Made by a program: the position numbers and the translations under genes. From Tranzscheliella williamsii (lineage: Eukaryota > Basidiomycota > Ustilaginomycetes > Ustilaginales > Ustilaginaceae), in the NCBI GenBank assembly GCA_023212725.1, contig JALBYF010000037.1:62001-126000 (forward strand): 64,000 nucleotides of DNA. Direction: 5' to 3'. The notes beneath the pieces are model-generated. The model was given only the letters and a program-made list of their open reading frames with translations, searched no databases and had not been told where the DNA came from. Of this stretch, positions 35,473-44,678 are shown in pieces. The first letter of the stretch is position 1. Each line of letters begins with the position of its first letter.

Positions 35473-37437
35473 CTAGGTGGAGCAGGCTTGCCACCAGCCG
35501 TGGCTGTTGCGGTCCGCCTGGGAGGCGAGGAAGTCGGGGAGCGGGCAGAGGCCGTCCGCGCTGGGCGGGCAGGCGGGGAGCTGGTCGAGCGGGAGCAGGG
35601 CGTCGTTGAGCTTGATGCGCAGCGCGGGGGCCGCGCGGGCGCAGCGCCAGCGCTCGACGACCAGACGCGCCGCAAACGGGACCAACTTGCTCGTGACAAA
35701 GTGGCGCGCCGGGTCCGGGCGGCGCGGGTCGAGCGCCGCGGCGAGCTGCGGGAGCGCGAGCGCAGCCAGCACCGAAACCATGGTCGAGTCGTGGGTAAAG
35801 TCGACATAGACGCGGCGGTCGAGCGGGAAGGTGGTGGCGTCGCTGTTGAGCGTTGCGTTTTCCGAGGTCTGTGTGGCCGGCTGCCAGGGGCGACGCTCGA
35901 GGCGTGTCAGCAGCTCGTTCAGCCAGCCCAGGCCGTACGCCTTGCCGAGCGGCGAAGCGGCGCCGTTGGTGTGCATGAAGCGCAGGTCCCACGCATACTC
36001 GTAGTCGAGCCACTCGTGCTGCGTAAAGAGGGCGCAAAAGTCGCTCGCGCCAAAGGCGACGGTATCGTACGAGCACATCTGCTGCATTGCATGCAGCAGC
36101 GTCGCATTCAGCCGCGCGCCGTGCACGTCGCCGCCCAGCCGCAGCAGCGCCTCCTGCAGATACGTCTCTGCCCAGCCGGCCGCAATGGACCCGCCGGGCG
36201 AATTGGCAGGCTTGCTCGCAGCGGGACAGGCAAACTCGGGCGCGGTGGTGGTGTTGAAGCCGGGCGCCTCAATCTGGATCTCGAAGCTGGTCGCCTCTGC
36301 CCAATCGCTGCCAAAGAAGCCGTTGAGCCAGGCAAGCCCCGAGTCGACGATGCGCTGCTGGCTCCCGGCGCGCGCAAAGAGCGTCCTGTGTTCTGCCGCG
36401 TCCTGCGCGACCAGCCGGCCATACAGCAACGCCGCCTTGGCCCCCGAGTCGTACAACTGCGCTCGCCCCACCGGCGTCAGAAGCTCCTCGCCGACGCCGT
36501 ACTTGTACTCGTTCAAAAACGCCAGACGGCCGGAGAAGGTCGGACGCGGCTGCTGGCGCAGAAAGTCGCGCAGCACAGCCGGCGCGCCACCGGCGGTGGG
36601 ATAGCGGGCGCCGTGGCGGTGGAGGATATGTACCTGCTCCAGCACGCACGCTTCTCCGGACGCCGTGGTCGGCGTACCGCCGTACTTGGCATCGTCTACG
36701 CCCCAGCCGGACGAGGAAAGGTAGGGTGTCAGCGGGCCCATATGCTCGAACGGCCGGAAGCCGGTGTCCGGGAAGCCCGGGATGGCGGTCTGGAAAGGCG
36801 CGGACCCGAGCGTACGAGTGGGCGCCGGGGCGGTCTGGGTCATGTGCTCAGCAAAGTCGGGGGGTGCACCGGTGGTGTAGAAGCCTGGATAGCCGACGGG
36901 CTTGTTGAACTCGACGGGGATCACACCGGCGCCGCCGCGCCACCGGTCGCCCATGTAGCCGTACCACTTGGAGGGCGACACGCCGATGTGCGGGCCGAGG
37001 GCGAAGACGAAGGCACCGATCACGAGGACGATGCCGCCGAGGCCGAAGGCGAGCTTCACGCAGCGCGCGCGCTGGCGTCGCTGCCGCTGCGCCATGGAGG
37101 CAGACATGCCAGCACCGCGGCCGCCCATCCCCGGCAGCGCCAAATCGCCCTGCATCAACCGACGAAACCATGCAGGCCGCCCTGTCTTGTCAATGCGCGT
37201 CGAAGCATTCGACGCCTCGAGCGTACCGCGCGCCGGAAGCTTGCTCATGCGCTTGTGCCCCTCTTCGTACTGGCCATCCAGGTCGTCGTAGGCATCGGTC
37301 ACCCGCGCTTCCGTGCCTCCGGCTGTCGACACCCGTACCTCGCCAGACTCTCCATACGACAGCTGGTGCAGTAGGAGGGACTCGGCCTCCAGATCGTCCT
37401 CCTCGGACCTGCGCTGCTTGTGCGTCGGCGCTGTCAT
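35473..37437 (-). CDS. Membrane-anchored histidine acid phosphatase
   Basis: A single exon from the ATG at 37437 encodes 654 aa. The first ~127 residues are polar and cytoplasmic. One membrane span (KLAFGLGGIVLVIGAFVFAL, ~128-148) makes it a type II membrane protein. The luminal or outside domain has the phosphohistidine motif LHRHGARYP (~residue 270) and the proton-donor motif DFTHDSTM (~residue 545), both needed for catalysis. It resembles fungal phytase/acid phosphatases (branch 2), which are normally secreted with a cleaved signal. The last ~30 residues are Cys-containing (CPPSADGLCP), perhaps disulfide-bonded. Candidate substrates are phosphomonoesters or inositol phosphates. The frame is open upstream but the first plausible ATG is at 37437. 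Confidence 0.85.
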   Translation of the reverse strand: MTAPTHKQRRSEEDDLEAESLLLHQLSYGESGEVRVSTAGGTEARVTDAYDDLDGQYEEGHKRMSKLPARGTLEASNASTRIDKTGRPAWFRRLMQGDLALPGMGGRGAGMSASMAQRQRRQRARCVKLAFGLGGIVLVIGAFVFALGPHIGVSPSKWYGYMGDRWRGGAGVIPVEFNKPVGYPGFYTTGAPPDFAEHMTQTAPAPTRTLGSAPFQTAIPGFPDTGFRPFEHMGPLTPYLSSSGWGVDDAKYGGTPTTASGEACVLEQVHILHRHGARYPTAGGAPAVLRDFLRQQPRPTFSGRLAFLNEYKYGVGEELLTPVGRAQLYDSGAKAALLYGRLVAQDAAEHRTLFARAGSQQRIVDSGLAWLNGFFGSDWAEATSFEIQIEAPGFNTTTAPEFACPAASKPANSPGGSIAAGWAETYLQEALLRLGGDVHGARLNATLLHAMQQMCSYDTVAFGASDFCALFTQHEWLDYEYAWDLRFMHTNGAASPLGKAYGLGWLNELLTRLERRPWQPATQTSENATLNSDATTFPLDRRVYVDFTHDSTMVSVLAALALPQLAAALDPRRPDPARHFVTSKLVPFAARLVVERWRCARAAPALRIKLNDALLPLDQLPACPPSADGLCPLPDFLASQADRNSHGWWQACST

Positions 37438-37717
37438 GATACAGTAGTAACTGCACCAGTGATGGGCAAGCACAAGGTTGGGTGGATGGGAACCCTGACA
37501 TGGCATGGCTCGACGTGAGTATCGAGTGTGGACCCTTCTGGCTTCGCAGCGGCAAACCGCACTGTTAAAGCGAAATGAATTGTTAAGTCGTATCTGCGCT
37601 TGCTTGCTTCCATACTGTCCTTCTGCCACGCTCGTCTTTCCTTAAGCACGACAACAAGGCGGGACGATTAAGGGTATAGGCAGTGTATAGGTACAGGGAG
37701 AGATGAACGGAAGGAGA

Positions 37718-38823
37718 CTATGCTTCGGCCAGGATGGCTTCGTTGAGCTCGACAAGGGGAGCCAGCTCGCGCGGCTCTACCAGCTGAAACTCTGTGATGA
37801 AGAGCAAAAAGTGACGGTACGACGTGTTGAGGTGGGCTGTGGGGATGAACCAGGGATAGCAACCAGGCGGCGGCCAAACGAAGCGATGGAAAGCGTGGTT
37901 AGCATGGCCTGCCCTGCGAATCGCACGCGCCTTGTAAGCTGACAGGGTAGATAGTGAGGACGTACCTTCGATACTGAGGGCGCATACCTGAGCAAAGTGG
38001 TGGTTGTAGATATGTGCATAGACTCGGAAGAGCCTTCGGAGGATTGACTTGACCACGGCGGGGAAGTTCTTGCCGAATGGCACGCCTGAAGGATGATGGA
38101 TCGTTTGAGCATCGGTGCAGGGGGGCAAGAGCCGGAAAGGTTAGCGGACCGCTCGGGCGAGAATAGCACAGCAACCTCGTGGCCGAACAGGATAGCTTCG
38201 GACGGCAGATACGCACCTAGTTTGCTGGGGAAGATGTCCTCGTCGTCGAGTTGCGACTGGACCCAGTTCATGAGACAGTCAACGTATTCTGGCGCCGACA
38301 TCTTGGTGGGTCGGCGGTAGAGCGCCGAGTTGGCATCCTGCCAATGGTACTCGAACCGCGGTCCGGCACACATGACCGGGCACTGTGGAGAAGCGTCAAG
38401 AAGCGTCCCACTGTTCGTCAGTGCATGCTCCCGACGCACCGAGAACTTCGGCACAGGACCAGACTGCAGCGTACCTCTGTCGGAGAGCAAAACTCGGTAA
38501 TGGTTCCGTAGAGCATGTTAACGTGGTTGAAAAAGTCGACAGCTGAACAAAGCCAAGTGAGGAGGAACAGCGTGCGCAAAGTCAGTTACCTGAGCTTGTT
38601 ACCAAAGCCGTTATCGTATGGGAAAGAAGTCAGCGAACGCACTGTTGACGGCAAGCCATTCGTTCACGTCTTCTCCTTCGGGCAGGACTACAGCCAGACG
38701 AAGGTTGCCGCTGCCGAGGGTAGCCTCGGCATACCGCTTGAGCTGGTATTGCTTTGTGCCTTCAGGGATATTGCGTTTCGGCTTGAAAGTCCGGGTCTTT
38801 GACAGTCCAAAGAAGGACGACAT
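37718..38823 (-). CDS. MOB1: MOB1 kinase activator
   Basis: The five exons are 38823-38643, 38542-38475, 38382-38217, 38085-37966 and 37836-37718. All introns are GT-AG and the joined product is 217 aa, equal to human MOB1. The start TFKPKRNIPEGTKQYQLKRY and the zinc ligands are conserved: FCSPTECPVM supplies two cysteines and HIYNHHF two histidines. AHLNTSYRHFLLF closes the fold. A GTATGC inside exon 4 mimics a donor but must be read through to keep the family alignment. Mob1 binds and activates NDR/LATS-type kinases (Dbf2, Sid2, Cbk1 partners) in mitotic exit, septation and polar growth. The gene lies 280 nt downstream of the phosphatase start and on the same strand. Confidence 0.95.
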
Positions 38824-39253
38824 GGTGAGATGGCGGTGGCGTGGAGGCTGGGCGTCGGGCGCAGTGGGGACAGTGAAAGAGATGCTATAGCGACGAGCAG
38901 TTGGCAAGGCGCGCCGTGGCTGATACAGGTGCAGAGCGTCGTGTGGACGTAGGGAGGTGGTGGGAGAGCAGGATGAGAATGTCCTCCCCATCCGGCGTGA
39001 CTTGTCAGGGGTCGTGTTTTGGTGAGAACAACACCCAACAGCTGCTGCACCACGCATATGTTACATTTCACAGTGCGACCAGAATTGAATCGAGCAGCCC
39101 CACGTATCTGATTCGTAATTCAAATCGAGCTTCTATACTAATACAACGAGACATGCATCTGCAGGTTCAGACAGAAACGGACAAATGCGTGATAGATTGG
39201 AAAGCCGCAGTGACTGAAGACTAGATGCTACGGCTAGGAACCGGAAGTGACTA
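38824..39253. other. MOB1 promoter region
   Basis: These 430 nt lie between the MOB1 ATG and the stop of the reductase on the same strand. Nothing coding is credible and no element stands out. Confidence 0.5.
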
Positions 39254-40351
39254 CTACCACTTCTTGACAATGTAAAGGATGTCTTCGTTGGGGACGCCTT
39301 TCCAGTTTCGCTTTTCGTAGTCGACAAAGCTCTCCACCATGTCGCCGATCATCTGGCTGAGGGGGATGTAGTCGAGGCCGAGCACGCGGGTCGCCTTGGA
39401 GCCGTCGTATATGTTCTGCACCACACTGGGACCCTGTCCGGGCTGACCCACCGGGGTGGATTTCTTCCACTCTTCCGGTGTCCGGCGGTCGGCATGGATG
39501 GCGTCGGCGGTATCTTGCCAGGTGAATTTGCCTAGCGAGGCGGCGAAACGCTGTCCGCCGGCGTCAGAGCGCAGGAGCGACTCGACGTGTGCGTAGGCAA
39601 CGTCTCGCACATCGACACAGTTGCTCGCCGGATGGAGCAGTTCGTCTTCTTTCTTGTCGCCATGCAGCAGCGCCCAGACGTTGGCGGCCGAGGTGTTGAG
39701 CTTGTCCGGGCTTGCCACCTGGTGGATCGCAGGACCCAGAACGAGCGGCGGGTTGATGGTGACCAGATCCCAGAGCGGCTGATAGGCGTCCACAAAGTCC
39801 CAGGCAGCTCGCTCGGCCAGTGTCTTGGATGCTCGGTAGGCATCAATACCGCCCTGCTGGTTGCCTTGCTTTTCCGCATTCTCCACACTCGAGACGTTCC
39901 AGTCTTGCTCTGTGAACGTTGTCGGCGTGGGCTTGGTAGAATCCAGAACAGCAGCATAGGAAGAAGTGATAACCACGCGCTTCACCCTGGTGCCATGCTC
40001 TTGAATGGACTTGAGTACGTTTTGAGTGCCGTTGACGGCGGGTTTGATCAGCTTTCCCTGCGGATCGCCTTGGACGTCGAAATGGAATGGCGAGGCGGTA
40101 TGAAGCACCGCATCCACCTCCTTGACCGCCTCATCGAAGACACCTGGCTTTTCTAGATCTTCAGCGATGACATAAGTGAATTTGTCGGAAAAGCGCTGGA
40201 AAAGTTGTTGGAGGTAATCGCCCTTGTCGTTGGATCGAACTGTAGCTCGGACACGGTGTCCTCGCTCTAGCAGCTGCAGGCAGCACCAAACGGCAATGAA
40301 CCCGGATCCGCCGGTGACAAGAACATGCGAGTTGGGACCAATAGCGACCAT
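39254..40351 (-). CDS. GRE2/dihydroflavonol-reductase-like NAD(P)H oxidoreductase
   Basis: A single exon encodes 365 aa. The N-terminal Rossmann motif is HVLVTGGSGFIA, followed by RGHRVRATVRS, which suggests NADPH preference. The catalytic YxxxK is YRASKTLAE, preceded by RVVITSSYAAV with the catalytic serine. INPPLVLGPAIH and the NCVDVRDVAYAHV segment match the extended-SDR group containing yeast Gre2 (methylglyoxal/ketone reductase) and plant dihydroflavonol reductase. It probably reduces aldehydes or ketones in the cytosol. The C-terminal ~60 residues include a Trp/Pro-rich insert (RRTPEEWKKSTP). A TATA element lies ~110 nt upstream. Confidence 0.88.
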   Translation of the reverse strand: MVAIGPNSHVLVTGGSGFIAVWCCLQLLERGHRVRATVRSNDKGDYLQQLFQRFSDKFTYVIAEDLEKPGVFDEAVKEVDAVLHTASPFHFDVQGDPQGKLIKPAVNGTQNVLKSIQEHGTRVKRVVITSSYAAVLDSTKPTPTTFTEQDWNVSSVENAEKQGNQQGGIDAYRASKTLAERAAWDFVDAYQPLWDLVTINPPLVLGPAIHQVASPDKLNTSAANVWALLHGDKKEDELLHPASNCVDVRDVAYAHVESLLRSDAGGQRFAASLGKFTWQDTADAIHADRRTPEEWKKSTPVGQPGQGPSVVQNIYDGSKATRVLGLDYIPLSQMIGDMVESFVDYEKRNWKGVPNEDILYIVKKW

Positions 40352-40459
40352 TTTGACAGGCGCTTAGCTTTGAGAACAGGAGAGCGGTGACTACTATCAA
40401 TGTATATGGAAGGGAAGAAAGCGTGGGCACGGAAGCCTCACAACACTTTTCCAATGTAA

Positions 40460-40468
40460 TATATATAT
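40460..40468 (-). promoter_or_regulatory. TATA element of the reductase gene
   Basis: An ATATATATA run lies about 110 nt upstream of the reductase ATG on its strand, in otherwise GC-rich sequence. GRE2-type genes are usually stress-inducible, which fits a TATA promoter. Confidence 0.5.
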
Positions 40469-40927
40469 GGGCTGGGAGTGGCGGCTATGTATCTGACGTT
40501 GCTCCTCCACGTTGGCGTTTCTTGCGTGATTTGCAGCAGTCTACCTCGGCGTTAGGGAGGGGTCGTTATGGTCCTTCGCTGCATGGTTGCGGTGCGCTGA
40601 GTCAGGTAACCGTAGCTAGTAGTAAGTGGAGGTGAAGTTTGTCGTGCGAGTGAAGCCTGAAGTGGTGTGATAAAGTCACTGTGATAACGTGCAAAGCGCA
40701 GACGATAGCGGCTAGTTAGATCGTGTTGGTGGGAAAGGCGCAATATCCACATACTACTTATTATCTATGGATGGCGTGGGTGAGTAGTACGTTTGTAGCG
40801 GTGCACCGATTCGAATTCCAAGCTGAATAGAAGGCGAGTTGGGGCTCGACTGAGCGCTGGATCGACAGGACCCTGACTGATATGCGCGCACGACCAACAA
40901 GTTCACAGGAGTCACAAAGTGTCAGTG

Positions 40928-40951
40928 TCACCCTCACCCTCACCCTCACCC
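40928..40951 (+). repeat. (TCACCC)4 microsatellite
   Basis: Four exact TCACCC units occur in the ATG1 upstream region. The unit is not the TTAGGG telomere repeat. Confidence 0.85.
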
Positions 40952-41421
40952 TCATCACTCTCGACTCCCTTCAGCCATCCGCACCACCTCCCTTCGCCCA
41001 GCATAGCCCATACAGCCCTTTCGGCAATACAGACTTCTGTGTGTTCTATCCATACTCTGGCACACTCACACGTCCTAACAGCGCAGTGCTTTCGTTGCCG
41101 TCACCGTGTGCTCCACCCACTCCTCTTCCTAAACAAGACCGGCTCTGCTACCTGATCGCTAGTGTCTTTTCCGTCTTCGTTTGCTCTGCCTACCTTCACC
41201 ATCAACTGGCGTCTATACATCCTCATCCCGCCCATAGATAGCCACCACTACTCGATAGAAACGTATCGGCGGCTCCCGCACATCCAGTGCAGTGCCCGCT
41301 GTCCCGCCCTCTACTAGGCACTGCGTCTTATCTGGCTCTCCTGAGCCGTCTCTTGGGCTAGCCTCTCTTGCTGGCTTCTCGCGCAACCCATACTCCCACA
41401 AGTACACCTCACCGTTCGCAG

Positions 41422-44421
41422 ATGTCTAGAAATGCATCTCACGATGATTCGCGCATCGGTGACTTTGTTATCCAAAACGAAATCGGCAAGGGCTCTTTCG
41501 CCGTCGTACACAAGGGCTACAGATCTTCCACCCGAGAATCTGTAGCCGTCAAGATCGTCATCCGCAAAAAGCTCACCCCCAAGCTGCTCGACAATCTAGA
41601 AGGCGAGATCGCCATCCTCAAGGCCATCCACCATCCCAACATCGTCGAGCTCAAGGAATGTCTCAAAACCGATTCCCGCATCTATCTCGTCATGGCCTTT
41701 TGCGCCTCTGGCGATCTTTCCCAGTATATCAAGAAGCGCTATGACATCTTTGAAAGAGCCGGGATCCCAAGGCCAGGCGCCCTCTCCAAAAACGCCATCT
41801 CCGCCTATCCGCATCCCGCCGACGGAGGCCTCAACGAGACCATCGTCAGATCCATACTGGCGCAACTAGCCGCTGCGCTCGAATTCATGCGCGCTCAAGA
41901 CATTGTCCATCGCGACATCAAACCTCAAAACCTTCTGCTTCAGCCCCCCGATCCCTCCTTCACCGCTCTTGGCAATCCTAGAGAGATTCCTCAGGTCAAA
42001 GTCGCCGACTTTGGTTTCGCACGTCATCTCAGTGTCAACATGCTCGCCGAGACTCTCTGCGGCTCGCCGCTCTACATGGCCCCCGAAATCTTGCGCTACG
42101 AAAAATACGATGCCAAGGCAGACCTCTGGTCCGTTGGCGCTGTTCTCTTTGAGATGACCGTCGGCAAGCCGCCTTTCAAAGCCAATCATCATGTCGAGCT
42201 CCTCAAAAGGATTGAAAAGGGCGAAGATAAAATAAGATTTCCCGACGAACGCTCCGCCGGTTCGCTCGCCAGAGAGGCCGCGCGTCGAGAAGAAATGGGC
42301 GAGCCACCGCTACCCCCTCCTCATACAGTTTCAGAAGATATCAAATCGCTCATTCGACAGCTCTTGAGGCAAAGGCCCGTCGGTCGCATGAGCTTCGACG
42401 ATTTCTTCCAGCATTCGGTTATCAGCGACTTCAAGTCCTTCACCCGAGCTCGTGCAGTTCCGGAAGCCATCGAGAAGTATGAAGATCTGCAACGAAGCCA
42501 ACGGCTTGTCATCTCTCCATCCTCCGGTATACAACACCTCTCCCGCCCTTCTGACAATGCTGCGCGCGACACAGCCAATACTTCTGCGAGCACGCCGGAA
42601 CAGACAGCAGGACCTCGCCAAGATGTCACTCGCTCGCCTCACGCCTATTCTCGACGCGACTCTGGGTCAGCGGCAACTGCCACTGTAGCCTCACGGCCAC
42701 CCAAGTCTCTCCCCCGTTCCTTCTCTTCCAAGTACGTCACCGGAGAGCCGTTGCCGCCACCTTCCACATCCAAGTCGAGCGACACGTCCAATGCGCGGCC
42801 TTCCCACGTCATGGCTCGTGTGCCGAGCTCGCCTGGCGCGCCCGACAAGTCCCTACTGCCCAGCGAACGTGCCACAGAGTCGCCCTTGCCTTGTGCCAAT
42901 AGCGACCCTGCCGGTTCCAGGGGAGACGACGAAAGTTTCCTCGGAAAGGAATATGTCATGATCGAGAAGAGGAACGTGGAAGTGAATGCTTTGGCGGACG
43001 AGTTGGCGGCCTCGCCGCAGACTCGTCCTACAATTGCTGTCCGCAGACCCTCGAGGCTTTCCAGGCTCACCTCAGGTCCCGGCGCCATGATCGGAACTGG
43101 CGTCTCTCCTCCTACAGGCGTCCCAGCCGACACAAGTCCGATTCGCATCACCTCGGGCGCATCTACAACCGCGGTGAGCGCTTGGCCTGCCGCAGGACCT
43201 TTCGCACTGCCGCCAGGCGCCCGACCTTCGTCATTCCCCCGACGCACGAGCCTGTCGTCCTCTGGGCCACCCTCGCCTAGGTTGAGCGGCCAGGCAATTG
43301 CTGCTGTCGAGCCCTTGTCGAGTTCGCGCAGGGACGGAGGCCACGAGGATGTCAGCATTCTTGGTTCGAAACCCGGTGGCTATCCCAACCTCGCCTCTGC
43401 CAGTGCCCCGTCCAGTGCCCTAGCTCGGGCCATCAGCATGGCTTCGCTTCGTCTGTTCGGAGTCCCTTCGGGTGTATCGCTCCGAGACGCTGCCGCGCTT
43501 GTCCGGGCGCGAGCTCAGAGACGCGCCAGTTTTATGCGTACCAGCGAGGTCAGCGACGAGTCAGAGGTGCAGCTACTCAGCACCCTCGAGGATCTCGGTC
43601 AAAAGTCATTCGTCCTGTCTGAATTTGCTGATTCAAGGCTGGGTTCTTTCTTCCCCGACGGACCGCATCAGCTCAATCAAGACCTTGACTCTTCCACGGC
43701 TATCGGCGTCTCGCCCGGCGGCAAGGTCGGCGGAGGTTACCAAGGCTCAACAAGGAGAATGGGATCCGTCTCCTCGTCGTCCTCTGCACTCGACACGTTG
43801 GCAGCTGAGGCTGCGGCTGCAGAGGCTCTAGTGCTGTACGTGCGCTCTCTCGCCTTTCTGCAGCGCGCTATCGGATTGACCAAGAGCCATCTAGACTTGC
43901 ACTCGCGACCCGGCATGGTGGCTTCCGCCAGCGCCGAACTGAACGACGTGGTGCAATGGCTCCGCGCTCGCTTCAACGAAGGCTTTGACAAAGCCGACTT
44001 TGCGCGCTCCAAATGCGGCGATCTTCCCGAAAGCGCTCAGCAGGTGGACAAGCTCATCTTTGACAAGGCTGTCGAGGTAGCGCGCGCCGCTGCGATGGAC
44101 GAGCTGGAGAACAACCGCGAGGGCAGCGGTTGGGACCCCAGCCACTGTCTCTTGGCCTACGAGACCGCCAGCTCGATGCTCCTGTCGCTGCTCGACCCGG
44201 GCGAGGACGGCATGAGCCTCAGCGAAGGCAGCATCTCGATGGTCGGCAAGTATGTCAAGAGCATCCACAAGCGGCTCACCGTCCTCCAAGATCAGTTCAG
44301 CGGCTACACTGGCGCCAGCGGCACCGTCTCGGCGCGTGGCGTGTCGCCCCTGTCCCACGACCCCAGCTCTCAGTCACCCGGCACTCGCGCTGTGCCGCTG
44401 CCCTCCGCGTCCCCGGCCTAA
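41422..44421 (+). CDS. ATG1: Atg1/ULK autophagy-initiating kinase
   Basis: A single exon from the ATG at 41422 encodes 999 aa. The kinase domain (~residues 12-340) has GKGSFAVVHKG, K44 in VAVKIV, VHRDIKPQNLLL, ADFGFARHL and CGSPLYMAPEIL. A long Ser/Pro-rich linker follows. Within it, EYVMIEKRNVEVNALADEL (Y511 onward) is the conserved Atg8-interacting motif region of fungal Atg1. The C-terminal ~290 residues form the DUF3543/MIT region that binds Atg13. Atg1 starts autophagosome formation on nutrient loss. The kinase has a ~60-residue insert between TRYDI-type KKRYDIFERAG and the HRD loop. Upstream in-frame residues are disregarded because MSRNASHDDSRIGDFV is the usual family start. Confidence 0.97.
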   Translation: MSRNASHDDSRIGDFVIQNEIGKGSFAVVHKGYRSSTRESVAVKIVIRKKLTPKLLDNLEGEIAILKAIHHPNIVELKECLKTDSRIYLVMAFCASGDLSQYIKKRYDIFERAGIPRPGALSKNAISAYPHPADGGLNETIVRSILAQLAAALEFMRAQDIVHRDIKPQNLLLQPPDPSFTALGNPREIPQVKVADFGFARHLSVNMLAETLCGSPLYMAPEILRYEKYDAKADLWSVGAVLFEMTVGKPPFKANHHVELLKRIEKGEDKIRFPDERSAGSLAREAARREEMGEPPLPPPHTVSEDIKSLIRQLLRQRPVGRMSFDDFFQHSVISDFKSFTRARAVPEAIEKYEDLQRSQRLVISPSSGIQHLSRPSDNAARDTANTSASTPEQTAGPRQDVTRSPHAYSRRDSGSAATATVASRPPKSLPRSFSSKYVTGEPLPPPSTSKSSDTSNARPSHVMARVPSSPGAPDKSLLPSERATESPLPCANSDPAGSRGDDESFLGKEYVMIEKRNVEVNALADELAASPQTRPTIAVRRPSRLSRLTSGPGAMIGTGVSPPTGVPADTSPIRITSGASTTAVSAWPAAGPFALPPGARPSSFPRRTSLSSSGPPSPRLSGQAIAAVEPLSSSRRDGGHEDVSILGSKPGGYPNLASASAPSSALARAISMASLRLFGVPSGVSLRDAAALVRARAQRRASFMRTSEVSDESEVQLLSTLEDLGQKSFVLSEFADSRLGSFFPDGPHQLNQDLDSSTAIGVSPGGKVGGGYQGSTRRMGSVSSSSSALDTLAAEAAAAEALVLYVRSLAFLQRAIGLTKSHLDLHSRPGMVASASAELNDVVQWLRARFNEGFDKADFARSKCGDLPESAQQVDKLIFDKAVEVARAAAMDELENNREGSGWDPSHCLLAYETASSMLLSLLDPGEDGMSLSEGSISMVGKYVKSIHKRLTVLQDQFSGYTGASGTVSARGVSPLSHDPSSQSPGTRAVPLPSASPA

Positions 44422-44678
44422 GTGCCACACTGCGCCCCTACCTCCTCGGCTCTTGCATGACCTTGGCCGACTTTCTCGCACGCTGCCCTCACCCCTCCCG
44501 TTCCGCACCACGTACCTTGTCGGTTTCTGCTATCTGTTCGTAATCTTGGCTGTATATTATTCGCATCGCACGTAGGTCCGCATTCTCTTGCTCGCAAATG
44601 GCATTCTCACGAAACGAATTCGCGACATGGCGGCGGGATAGTGTGGCGGGCAGGGGAGTGTTGTGTTAGGGGCTGGGA

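Larger units (their letters stand above)
40352..41421. other. Divergent promoter, reductase / ATG1
   Basis: These 1.07 kb contain the TATA element above, a (TCACCC)4 run at 40928-40951 and a long pyrimidine-rich ATG1 leader. No gene is seen. Confidence 0.55.

Noticed and set aside
35455..37374. 639-codon plus-strand frame across the histidine acid phosphatase
   Set aside because: It is an antisense shadow. The minus strand carries the RHGARYP and HD motifs.
37966..37988. GTATGC in MOB1 exon 4 as a splice donor
   Set aside because: Using it would delete residues that align one-for-one with MOB1 (HFAQVCALSIE before AHLNTS). The downstream GTACGT keeps frame and length.
40928..40951. (TCACCC)4 as an interstitial telomere repeat
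   Set aside because: The unit is not TTAGGG/CCCTAA; it is a simple microsatellite in a leader.
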